Assembly (NCBI GenBank): GCA_003175915.1
Contig: PSRH01000008.1
Location: 1 to 8,538, forward strand
Reading direction: 5' to 3'
DNA: 8,538 nucleotides
Source: Candidatus Melainabacteria bacterium
GTDB taxonomy: Bacteria > Cyanobacteriota > Vampirovibrionia > Obscuribacterales > Obscuribacteraceae
Position 1 is the stretch's first letter. Each line of letters opens with the position of its first letter. Both the position numbers and the translations under genes were made by a program. Positions 1 through 6,303 of this stretch are shown here, one piece after another. The notes beneath the pieces are model-generated. The model was not told where the DNA came from. It made no database searches and saw only the letters and a list, made by a program, of their open reading frames with translations.

Positions 1-305
1 ACTTCATCAACACAGGAGAGGAACACAAACTCGCCGCGAGCCGCTTCAACACCTTTGCGCAAGGCGTTGAGGATGCCGCGACCTAGATCATTATGAATCA
101 AACGCACTTCAGGATATTTAGATTGCAGGGCAACTACAGCGGGAACGCTATTGTCATCTGGTCGATCATAGATAATCAGCACCTCATGTGGTGTCTCAAC
201 GGCAGCGTTTATGAGTTTCAGGGCTATAGGAATGTTGATTGCCTCGTCTCGCACAGGCATGAGGATAGAAAGCTCGATCGGATTTTTGCTTTCTGATTCA
301 GGCAT
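1..305 (-). CDS. Family-2 glycosyltransferase, dolichol-phosphate-mannose-synthase-like (N-terminal part, cut by window edge)
   Basis: The first 101 codons of a GT-A fold, family-2 glycosyltransferase are read from an ATG at 305-303; the rest lies beyond base 1. Residues 10-20 form the first beta strand and turn (IELSILMPVRD), and residues 42-51 (VLIIYDRPDD) form the nucleotide-binding strand with acidic residues D47, D50 and D51. Residues 76-91 (GRGILNALRKGVEAAR) match the helix found in polyprenyl-phosphate sugar transferases. Residues 94-101 (VFLSCVDE) lead into the metal-binding DxD region, with D100. Enzymes of this type move a sugar from a nucleotide donor to a polyprenyl phosphate or a glycan at the cytoplasmic membrane face. 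The gene starts 36 bp after the stop of a paralogous glycosyltransferase, with only a weak ribosome-binding site (GGTG), and is probably cotranscribed with it. Donor and acceptor are unknown. Confidence 0.88.
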   Translation of the reverse strand, partial: MPESESKNPIELSILMPVRDEAINIPIALKLINAAVETPHEVLIIYDRPDDNSVPAVVALQSKYPEVRLIHNDLGRGILNALRKGVEAARGEFVFLSCVDE

Positions 306-341
306 TGATCACCAATTTCACTAGCACCGGCCAATCGCTCT

Positions 342-1169
342 TCATTCCATCAGTCGCAAACACTTTACGGGCATAGTCGAACGCTTGGCTGCCGGATCAC
401 GAAGTTTCATCAGGGCCCAAAGAAACCATTTGATGTATGCGAAAAATTCTTTGTCGAGGTGGCTAGTCGAGTCGCCGCCATAGAGGCGATCTATAGCAAC
501 ATTAGCAACCTCACCTACGTTAAGCCCGTTGAACTGGGCTTTCAGTGCCATCTCAAAAGCGATAACCCAGCCTTCGGACCTAGACTGAAGGGACAGTTGC
601 TCGAAAATATCTTTGCGAAACAACTTCAAACCAGTAGTGCAGTCCGTGAAAACTGAACCAGCCAGGGTATGTAACAGGCGATTAGCCAATTTCGACAGAC
701 TCATCTCCAGGTAGGATCCACCCAGGCGCCGACCACCGGCTGCAAATCGGGTGCCGCTTACAAAGGCGCATCCTTCCCGGGCGAGCTTAAGCATTTGATT
801 GATTGCAATAATTGGCCCGGCGCTATCGGCACATACGACCAGGATAAATTCCGCATTGGCTGCCTGAATTCCTTGCCTGAGCGCTCCAAGAGTTCCTTCC
901 TGACCAGTTTTCTCCAACCATTGAACAAGTGGATATCTTTTAGAAATGCGTTCGCATGCCGCAGCGTCGATGTCTTGTCGGTTAGCAACGATGACGAGCT
1001 CGTACGCCGCTGCCACGTCTATTGTCAACAGTTTGAGCATGCCTTCCAAGCAGACGCCTTTGCCAATTACGGGCAAGACAATCGACAGCTCAACGGCAGG
1101 CTTTCGCTCTTGCAAAATCTGATCATCCGCTCCTATCAATTCTTCGTGCCGGCACAGGGTGACCTTCAA
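342..1169 (-). CDS. Divergent family-2 glycosyltransferase, dolichol-phosphate-mannose-synthase-like
   Basis: Up to 275 residues. The GT-A core starts at about residue 26 (VELSIVLPV). Residues 106-119 carry the DxD-region equivalent (VVCADSAGP, D115). Residues 141-151 (RFAAGGRRLGG) and 175-186 (TDCTTGLKLFRK) match the conserved 'GGRR.GG' and 'TD.T.G.KL.R' segments of polyprenyl-phosphate glycosyltransferases. Residues 200-258 hold the family's 'FE..LKA...G..V.EV' block and an aromatic tail (YIKWFLWALMKLR) suited to the membrane surface. The usual acidic residues in the first turn and second strand are replaced (IGKG instead of the partner's RDEA, and AN at 62-63 instead of YD), so donor binding may be altered. 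The start is uncertain: TTG at 1169 overlaps the aminotransferase by 47 bp and has no good ribosome-binding site. TTG at 1115, or ATT at 1118, lies just after the aminotransferase stop and downstream of AGGAG at 1134-1130; these would give about 257 residues and fit the family better. It lies between the aminotransferase and a paralogous glycosyltransferase. Confidence 0.85.
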   Translation of the reverse strand: MKVTLCRHEELIGADDQILQERKPAVELSIVLPVIGKGVCLEGMLKLLTIDVAAAYELVIVANRQDIDAAACERISKRYPLVQWLEKTGQEGTLGALRQGIQAANAEFILVVCADSAGPIIAINQMLKLAREGCAFVSGTRFAAGGRRLGGSYLEMSLSKLANRLLHTLAGSVFTDCTTGLKLFRKDIFEQLSLQSRSEGWVIAFEMALKAQFNGLNVGEVANVAIDRLYGGDSTSHLDKEFFAYIKWFLWALMKLRDPAAKRSTMPVKCLRLME

Positions 1170-2280
1170 TTGCTTTTATTTCTTCACACACACGCTTGAT
1201 ATCGTTATCGCTGTGGGTGAACGCTGATGGCAGCCAGAGCGCCTTCTTAGAAAGTTTGCTGCTATTGGGAAAATTTCCATCCGAGCTGAGATAGGGTTTC
1301 TGGGTGTGTAAAGGATGCCAAAACCGGCGGCAATGTATATCACTCTCCGTTAGCTTCGCATCCAGGCCGTCGCGGTCTTCGGCAATCACATCAACCCATT
1401 GCGGGATCTCACCATCCTCAGTGTTGAAACCAATGATCTTGATTTTCGTTAGACCACTAAGCTCACTTTTGTACACGGTGTAAATCTCTTGTATTCTCTT
1501 CAGTCGCCCATCGAGGAGTTGCAATTGCCCCAACCCAACAGCAGCCTGGAGATTGGTCAGTTTGAAATTAAAGCCCACAACCGGATGCAAATCATCACCA
1601 CCAGTACCGCGCGATGCCCTTCCCTGGTCTTTAAGTTGTTTGAGCCTTGTGTGGAGATCGCTGTCATTGGTTACGACGAGGCCGCCCTGTCCGGTTGTGA
1701 TGGTTTTATTGGCAGAGAAAGAAAAGCAACCGAGCCTGCCATGCGTACCTAACAATTTACCCTTGTGCGCCGACATGAGCGCTTCGGCAGCATCCTCAAC
1801 AACGGCAATCTCTTTGCTCCGAGCAATTGCCATTATCGCTTGCATGTCTGCCCCACGCCCGCTCACATGTACCGGTATAACCGCTTTGGTTCGTGGTGTA
1901 ATCGCTTGTTCGAATGCCCCTGGATCCATGTTCAAACTGTCTGGATCGATATCCACCAGGACAACTCTTGCGCCGCACATCGTAACGGCGTTGGCGGTGG
2001 CGATGAACGTCAGGTCAGGGACGATCACTTCGTCACCCTGGCGAATACCGAGAGCGTAAAGCGAAAGATAGAGCGCCGCCGTTCCACTAGTCACCGCTAC
2101 AGCGTGTCTCACCCCGAGTCGTCGCGCCAATTCGGCCTCGAACTTCTCTGTAATCAGGCCTTCGTTTAAGTAATTGCTGGCAAGCACCTCTTCGATCAAT
2201 TGGTGTTCCAATTCTCCGACTTGCGGTTGCCACCAGTTGATTGTTTTCTTCGCTGTGGTTTTTTTATCGTTCACGTTCAT
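1123..2280 (-). CDS. DegT/DnrJ/EryC1/StrS-family sugar aminotransferase (perosamine-synthase-like)
   Basis: A 385-residue PLP-dependent enzyme of the usual family length. It would transfer an amino group, typically from glutamate, to a keto group on a nucleotide sugar in the cytoplasm. Visible landmarks are the cofactor phosphate-binding TSGTAAL (64-70), PDLTFIATANA (88-98), the pyridine-nitrogen aspartate D163 in VEDAAEA, and the Schiff-base lysine K192 in FSFSANKTITTGQGG. The FKLTNLQAA segment follows at 239-247. The EDAAEA and NK.ITTG.GG wording is most like GDP-perosamine synthases and related C4 aminotransferases, but C3 aminotransferases cannot be excluded. The ATG starts 2 bp after the dehydrogenase stop (TAA GA ATG), with little Shine-Dalgarno sequence, so translation is probably coupled. 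No 4,6-dehydratase that would make a 4-keto substrate is present here; it may lie left of the window or elsewhere in the genome. Confidence 0.93.
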   Translation of the reverse strand: MNVNDKKTTAKKTINWWQPQVGELEHQLIEEVLASNYLNEGLITEKFEAELARRLGVRHAVAVTSGTAALYLSLYALGIRQGDEVIVPDLTFIATANAVTMCGARVVLVDIDPDSLNMDPGAFEQAITPRTKAVIPVHVSGRGADMQAIMAIARSKEIAVVEDAAEALMSAHKGKLLGTHGRLGCFSFSANKTITTGQGGLVVTNDSDLHTRLKQLKDQGRASRGTGGDDLHPVVGFNFKLTNLQAAVGLGQLQLLDGRLKRIQEIYTVYKSELSGLTKIKIIGFNTEDGEIPQWVDVIAEDRDGLDAKLTESDIHCRRFWHPLHTQKPYLSSDGNFPNSSKLSKKALWLPSAFTHSDNDIKRVCEEIKAIEGHPVPARRIDRSG

Positions 2281-2282
2281 TC

Positions 2283-3518
2283 TTAGTCGGAAATTTGTAC
2301 CAGATTGCCTATCGGGACAGCTTTATCGAAACGTACTTCTGTTCTGGGCCAGAAGCCAAACACATCGACGACGATCTTTTCTTTCGGGAATTGTAAGTCG
2401 GCGTAGACTGCGTGAGGGGCACCCAAGATGATTACCTCAGCTTCCAGCGCCTTTTCCAGTGGTACAAGGTCAGCATCCGGTACGTGCGGATCCGTACAAT
2501 AAACCTCCTTGGCATAAACCTTTAGCAGGTTTTTCAGTTTATAGGCGAGGCTGTCCCGCTTGTCATCGCAGTTGCCTTTAAAGGCCATGCCCAGGATCGC
2601 CACTGTATGTCCGGCCAGGTTTGCCGGCTGTAATCGCTCGATGATGAAATTAGGCAAGGATTCATTTACCACGAGCGCCTGCGAGCCAAGCGAAAAGAGA
2701 TTGTTGCTGAAAGCACATAGCTGCAGCGTATCTTTCAACAAACATGGTCCTGCCGAGAAACCGGCTTTGGGCCACGTTTTCATCCTTGGATATTCGTAGC
2801 GAAAGGCTTCAAAGATCCGATAGAAGTCTAGTCCATAACGTTGACACAAGATGTAGAACTGATTGGCATTGGCAAAATCAAGGTAACGCCAACTGTTGAC
2901 CATGAGCTTGCCAAACTCAGCCTCGAGCGGGTGGACGTAAATGACAGTCTTGGTGATTCTCTTGAAGAATTCTCCCGCTCTCCGTTCCGCTTCTTTCTCA
3001 AATGCCCCGACGATTTGCGGCAATTCCGGTACCTCATATAGCGCCTTTCCTTGCAAAATCCGTTCAGGGCACACTGCCAGATGTATATTCCGCTTGCGCA
3101 TTTTTATGCGATCGTAAATCAGTTTGGTAACACCTGGATAGAGCGTGCTCCGCATGATCAGCAATGCATCATCTTTCATGCGCTCGATTGTCTGATCGGC
3201 GTGCCTGTGAATTTCCTTCAACAGAGGATTGAGGTGACGATCGACAGGAGTACCGATCACGGAGATGACTACATCGGCACTCTCAAGACAACCCATATCA
3301 CTGGTTGCCCGAAGGGTCCGAGAGGCCACTTTCCTGAGGATCGGTTCCATGCCTTCCTCCATGAAAGGCATTTCGCCAGCGTTCACCTGCGCGATTTTCT
3401 TATCGTCAATATCGAGCTGGGTCACTTCAAAGTTAGGCGAATCAGCCAAGATAATGCCGAGAGGCAATCCGACGTGCCCGCATCCACCAATAATTGTGAC
3501 TTTTGTCTTATTTGACAT
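2283..3518 (-). CDS. Nucleotide-sugar 6-dehydrogenase, UDP-glucose/GDP-mannose dehydrogenase family (WecC/WbpA-like)
   Basis: A 411-residue NAD-dependent enzyme expected to oxidise C6 of a nucleotide sugar in two steps to the uronic acid. The N-terminal Rossmann domain has GGCGHVGLP (11-19) with D36 at the end of strand 2 (QLDID). The middle holds PERILQGKAL (151-160), and K204 and N208 in GKLMVNSWR, the usual substrate and catalytic positions. The catalytic cysteine is C259 in AGPCLLKDT (256-264). The C-terminal domain has LGMAFKGNCDDKRDS (309-323), with substrate-binding R321. The 'PER.L.GK' and 'GPCL.KDT' wording is closer to UDP-HexNAc dehydrogenases than to plain UDP-glucose dehydrogenase, but the substrate is not proven. 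The ATG at 3518 is preceded by AGGAAAGGACC. It is the first gene of the left transcription unit, about 52 bp below a TATAAT box. Confidence 0.93.
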   Translation of the reverse strand: MSNKTKVTIIGGCGHVGLPLGIILADSPNFEVTQLDIDDKKIAQVNAGEMPFMEEGMEPILRKVASRTLRATSDMGCLESADVVISVIGTPVDRHLNPLLKEIHRHADQTIERMKDDALLIMRSTLYPGVTKLIYDRIKMRKRNIHLAVCPERILQGKALYEVPELPQIVGAFEKEAERRAGEFFKRITKTVIYVHPLEAEFGKLMVNSWRYLDFANANQFYILCQRYGLDFYRIFEAFRYEYPRMKTWPKAGFSAGPCLLKDTLQLCAFSNNLFSLGSQALVVNESLPNFIIERLQPANLAGHTVAILGMAFKGNCDDKRDSLAYKLKNLLKVYAKEVYCTDPHVPDADLVPLEKALEAEVIILGAPHAVYADLQFPKEKIVVDVFGFWPRTEVRFDKAVPIGNLVQISD

Positions 3519-3569
3519 GGTCCTTTCCTAGTTTAAGTCCCAGGGCAATATCTTATCCCTTCCCTTTGC

Positions 3570-3575
3570 ATTATA
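3570..3575 (-). promoter_or_regulatory. Probable -10 box of the dehydrogenase-aminotransferase-glycosyltransferase unit
   Basis: The minus strand reads TATAAT exactly, inside an A/T-rich stretch (TTAAATAATATAATG) that contrasts with the rest of the gap. It lies 52 bp above the ATG at 3518, which would leave a leader of about 45 nt containing the ribosome-binding site. The -35 match at 17-bp spacing (ATGGAA) is poor, so the promoter may be weak, activator-dependent, or use another sigma factor. Confidence 0.5.
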
Positions 3576-3727
3576 TTATTTAACTGCGTCGATTCCATAA
3601 ACCATTAGTGGCAGCCTATCAACGGTGCCGCCTGATCGCTGAGCTTGGCAATAGATCGTCGGCCCGGAACTTATCCCGCCACGATTGGGTTGGCTAGAGG
3701 GCCGCATCGCTAGCTAAGACATCGCCG

Positions 3728-3752
3728 GCAATCTGATACCGCAATTGATACC
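3728..3752. repeat. Imperfect 12-13 bp tandem repeat
   Basis: GCAATCTGATACC (3728-3740) is followed directly by GCAATTGATACC (3741-3752), differing by a single-base gap. It lies 38 bp past the nucleotidyltransferase stop and about 150 bp above the predicted -10 box of the next unit. It could be a pair of protein-binding half sites or a chance slippage duplication; nothing in the sequence decides. Confidence 0.5.
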
Positions 3753-3790
3753 ATATTCCGGTTTGGCGCCAGCAATAAAATCCGGCAAGT

Positions 3791-4516
3791 CTAAGACCGA
3801 TCGGACAGGCGGGCACTCTTCAATGCCTCCAGCTCGCTTTGCAAATCTGCCAGATCTTTTGCCGTATCGATCGTCCGCCAAAAGCCATCGAAGCTGAAGG
3901 ACTTGAGCCTGTGCTCCTGGGCTAGCCTGGGGAAAAGCAGCTCTTCGTGATCACCTTTGTCAGGAAACTCCTTTAGCACCTCTTTGTCAATTAAATACAC
4001 CCCGGCGTTGATCCAGTATGGTAAGGTCGGCTTTTCTCTAAAGCTGACCACGTTGTTGTCATTATCACTTTCGACGATGCCATAGGGGCTCTTCAAGGGT
4101 ACTGTCACCATGGTAATGCTGCATTTAGCCCCAGTGTGAAAGGCAGCCAGTTCCTTGAGCGGCAGGTCAGTGATCATGTCACCATTAATCACTAAAATCG
4201 GTCCGCTTGCTTTAGTCAACGACTGGCTTGCCAATTTGATGCCACCACCACGACCCAGCGGTGTCTCCTCTATCGAGTAAGTTATCTTCAGATCGAAACG
4301 CCTGCCATCCTGAAAGTGCTCCTCAATTACCTCATGCCGATAGCCGCATGATATGACGATTTCCTTGATTCCAGATCGCCTCAGCCAAACGACACTGTGA
4401 TGAAGCAACGGGTAATTGTAGACAACGATCATGGGTTTGGGACGATCGCTTGTTAACGGCCTGAGCCGTTCTCCGCGTCCGCCAGCCAGAACGATGGCAG
4501 TGGTTATGCCACTCAT
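3791..4516 (-). CDS. Sugar-1-phosphate nucleotidyltransferase (mannose-/heptose-1-phosphate guanylyltransferase-like)
   Basis: A 241-residue GT-A-like enzyme that would join a hexose or heptose 1-phosphate to an NTP to give an NDP-sugar and pyrophosphate. The signature loop AGGRGERLRPLT with PKPM (11-29) binds the nucleotide phosphates. TPLGRGGGIKLA (85-96) corresponds to the base-contacting 'PLGTGGA.K.A' loop of GDP-mannose and GDP-heptose pyrophosphorylases. NGD (111-113) supplies the metal-binding aspartate, and FREKP (159-163) with NAG (170-172) contact the sugar. FWRTIDT (212-218) provides the second metal-binding aspartate. It has only the catalytic domain, without the C-terminal hexapeptide or cupin extension of longer relatives, like HddC-type enzymes. 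ATG overlaps the stop of the DivIC/FtsB-like gene (ATGA), so translation is coupled. It pairs functionally with the phosphomutase two genes upstream. Specificity for GTP versus other NTPs is inferred only from loop similarity. Confidence 0.93.
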   Translation of the reverse strand: MSGITTAIVLAGGRGERLRPLTSDRPKPMIVVYNYPLLHHSVVWLRRSGIKEIVISCGYRHEVIEEHFQDGRRFDLKITYSIEETPLGRGGGIKLASQSLTKASGPILVINGDMITDLPLKELAAFHTGAKCSITMVTVPLKSPYGIVESDNDNNVVSFREKPTLPYWINAGVYLIDKEVLKEFPDKGDHEELLFPRLAQEHRLKSFSFDGFWRTIDTAKDLADLQSELEALKSARLSDRS

Positions 4517-4794
4517 TTTGCCGTCCGGATAATAATCTCGTCCTGCCCGGCCAAGTTCAGTCTCTCTCTGGCTAAGCGTTCTATACCTTTAGAAGAGCGA
4601 TAGTTGGTTAACCCGTCTTTCAGATCCTTGTTAACTTCTTGGGCCTGTTTCTGCCCGGCGTCCAGAGCCTGGATCTGCGAATGGAGGAACATCTGTCGCT
4701 CTATGCTGCTGTAGATTGACCGGCCGGCGTGATAAAGAGCCAGGCAGGTGATTGCCATTATGGAAAGCTCTCTCAATAGACGCCCTTTTGTCAT
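4513..4794 (-). CDS. DivIC/FtsB-like septum formation initiator family protein
   Basis: A 93-residue bitopic membrane protein of the family's usual size. A short basic N-terminus (MTKGRLLREL) is followed by one hydrophobic segment at about 10-24 (LSIMAITCLALYHAG), then a charged, glutamine-rich helix at about 30-62 suited to a coiled coil. The C-terminal motif KGIERLARERLNLAGQDEIIIR (split as KGIERLARERLN at 69-80 and LAGQDEIIIR at 81-90) is the typical DivIC/FtsB 'IE..AREKL.lv..gE.v.' block. Such proteins bridge early and late divisome components through the FtsL-FtsB/DivIC-FtsQ/DivIB complex. ATG follows the phosphomutase TGA with no gap and has a strong GGAGG 5 nt upstream. Its stop overlaps the nucleotidyltransferase start by ATGA. 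The hydrophobic segment is short for a membrane span. A coiled-coil protein with a different role in glycan assembly is possible. Confidence 0.8.
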   Translation of the reverse strand: MTKGRLLRELSIMAITCLALYHAGRSIYSSIERQMFLHSQIQALDAGQKQAQEVNKDLKDGLTNYRSSKGIERLARERLNLAGQDEIIIRTAK

Positions 4795-6303
4795 TCAATC
4801 CTCCGCCGCTGGAGTCACACCAGGAAGCTTCACGCCGGAAGCTACTAGCTTCTGGGCGCTGCCAGAGTCGAGCGAACCCAAGTCTTTGACAATAGATTCT
4901 ACCGAGACCTTGGCGTCAGCCAGCATGGCGTCGGCCAATTCGGGCTCGGCACTTTCGGAATAGAGCCTCAAGAGCGGTTCAGTACCACTCGGACGAATCA
5001 ACAGCCAGCTATCGGCGGCGAGATAGACTTTGAGACCGTCCACTAAACTCACCTTTGTTACCGTTTGCCCAGCAAGCTTTTTCAATGGACTTTGCTTGAG
5101 TCGCTCCATAAGCGCGCTTTGGGTAAGAATGCTCAACTTCAAATCGGCGCGCCGGTAGGCCAATGCTCCTCCTGCTTCTTGAACGACATCCTGCCAGATC
5201 TTTGAAAGGGGCTTTTTCTCGTAGGCGAGCATTTCCAGCACGAGAAGGTTCGCCAAAATTCCATCCTTTTCGGGAATATGCCCCTGAATCGAGACCCCGC
5301 CCGATTCTTCTCCACCGATTAAGACGTTCTTGGCACGCATTATCTCACCGATATATTTGAAGCCAACTGGAGTTTCAAGCACCTCCAACTTATACTTGCC
5401 GGCCAGGCGATCGAGCATATGCGTGGTAGCGACAGTGCGCACTATCGCTCCCTGGCGGCTGTGGTTCTTTACCAGGTGTCTCATCAAAAGACACAAGAGT
5501 TGATTGGGAGAGAGGTAGTTGCCCAGTTCGTCTATGACCGCGAAGCGATCGGCATCCCCATCTGTAGCAAGACCAACATCCAGTTTGGCCGATTTAACCA
5601 GGGTGAAGAGATCCGCCAGGTACTGCGCCTTCGGTTCCGGCATGCCACCGCCAAAGTTTGCATCCCGCCAGTTGTGGATAACTTCGACCTTTACTCCCGC
5701 CTGACTAAGAACCAGATCGAGATAATCACGACTGGTGCTGTACAAAGCGTCAAAACCTGGCTTGATACCAGAAGCGGCGATACGCTTAAGATCAATTATC
5801 TTTCCTAATGCCTCTAGATATGGTGGCTTAGGATCAAACTCGGGAATTGTGGTTGATTCCTCGACGAGGTGGGAAGAGCTTCCGCCGAGATAGCCCGTGA
5901 TAGTTTCGGTAATTTCGTTGGTGGCCGGTCCAGCGTAATCCGGAATGTACTTGACACCGAGATATTCAGGCGGGTTGTGACTGGCGGTAAATTGCAAGGC
6001 ACCAGCCGTAGCCTCATGTTGAGCGGCGAAAGCGATACAAGGAGTGGGCACATCGCGCTGGGCGATTTTGGAAGCTACCCCCAAACCGCTAAGCACCTGT
6101 CCGGCCCGATAAGCAAATCGATTGGCTAGAAAGCGCGTATCGTAGCCCAAGAGCAGGGGTAGCCCGCGGTTGGCCGCTTTGGGATAGTTTTTCAGAACGT
6201 AGAGACCGACTGCATGCGCCACCCGCTCTACGTTGGCAAAAGTGAACTGATCGGCAATTACAGCTCTCCAACCGTCCGTACCAAAGGTAATTTGCTCGGT
6301 CAT
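4795..6303 (-). CDS. Phosphoglucomutase/phosphomannomutase (alpha-D-phosphohexomutase family)
   Basis: A complete 502-residue cytoplasmic enzyme that interconverts hexose 6-phosphate and hexose 1-phosphate through a phosphoserine. Domain landmarks appear in order. FGTDGWR (7-13) is followed by the catalytic loop TASHNPP (106-112), with phosphoserine S108, and the metal-binding DGDADR (248-253). The sugar-binding GGEESGG (330-336) and the phosphate-binding RPSGTEP (437-443) come next. After the catalytic loop the sequence reads EYLGVK, where many relatives have EYNG.K; all catalytic residues are intact. The ATG directly abuts the TAG of the upstream unknown gene, and its ribosome-binding site (GAGGA, 6312-6308) lies inside that gene's last codons, so translation is coupled. 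The product would feed the nucleotidyltransferase encoded two genes downstream. Glucose versus mannose preference cannot be told from these motifs. Confidence 0.95.
   Translation of the reverse strand: MTEQITFGTDGWRAVIADQFTFANVERVAHAVGLYVLKNYPKAANRGLPLLLGYDTRFLANRFAYRAGQVLSGLGVASKIAQRDVPTPCIAFAAQHEATAGALQFTASHNPPEYLGVKYIPDYAGPATNEITETITGYLGGSSSHLVEESTTIPEFDPKPPYLEALGKIIDLKRIAASGIKPGFDALYSTSRDYLDLVLSQAGVKVEVIHNWRDANFGGGMPEPKAQYLADLFTLVKSAKLDVGLATDGDADRFAVIDELGNYLSPNQLLCLLMRHLVKNHSRQGAIVRTVATTHMLDRLAGKYKLEVLETPVGFKYIGEIMRAKNVLIGGEESGGVSIQGHIPEKDGILANLLVLEMLAYEKKPLSKIWQDVVQEAGGALAYRRADLKLSILTQSALMERLKQSPLKKLAGQTVTKVSLVDGLKVYLAADSWLLIRPSGTEPLLRLYSESAEPELADAMLADAKVSVESIVKDLGSLDSGSAQKLVASGVKLPGVTPAAED

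Larger units (their letters stand above)
3519..3790. other. 272-bp intergenic region between the two transcription units
   Basis: This is the longest gap in the window. It holds a good -10 box (3570-3575) and the ribosome-binding site of the dehydrogenase gene (AGGAAAGGA just above its ATG). Near the nucleotidyltransferase end is an imperfect tandem repeat (3728-3752). A weak inverted repeat, GCTAG at 3693-3697 with CTAGC at 3710-3714, is not followed by a T-run in either direction. No convincing intrinsic terminator, small ORF or RNA gene was found, so read-through from the upstream genes remains possible. Confidence 0.6.

Noticed and set aside
795..1199. 134-codon plus-strand open frame
   Set aside because: Antisense to the glycosyltransferase and the aminotransferase end; composition is that of a shadow frame.
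1553..2059. 168-codon plus-strand open frame
   Set aside because: It lies entirely antisense to the strongly supported aminotransferase and its translation shows no family motif, only Ser/Pro/Ala-rich shadow sequence.
3051..3515. 154-codon plus-strand open frame
   Set aside because: Antisense to the dehydrogenase N-terminal domain, with no recognisable motif or ribosome-binding context.
3693..3714. GCTAG/CTAGC inverted repeat as a terminator for the nucleotidyltransferase unit
   Set aside because: Only a 5-bp stem with a 12-nt loop and no T-run on the 3' side.
3791..4516. IspD (MEP cytidylyltransferase), suggested by the ftsB-ispD neighbourhood known in other bacteria
   Set aside because: The signature loop is GGRGERLRPLT followed by PKPM, and the FREKP and NAG motifs are those of sugar-1-phosphate nucleotidyltransferases, not IspD.
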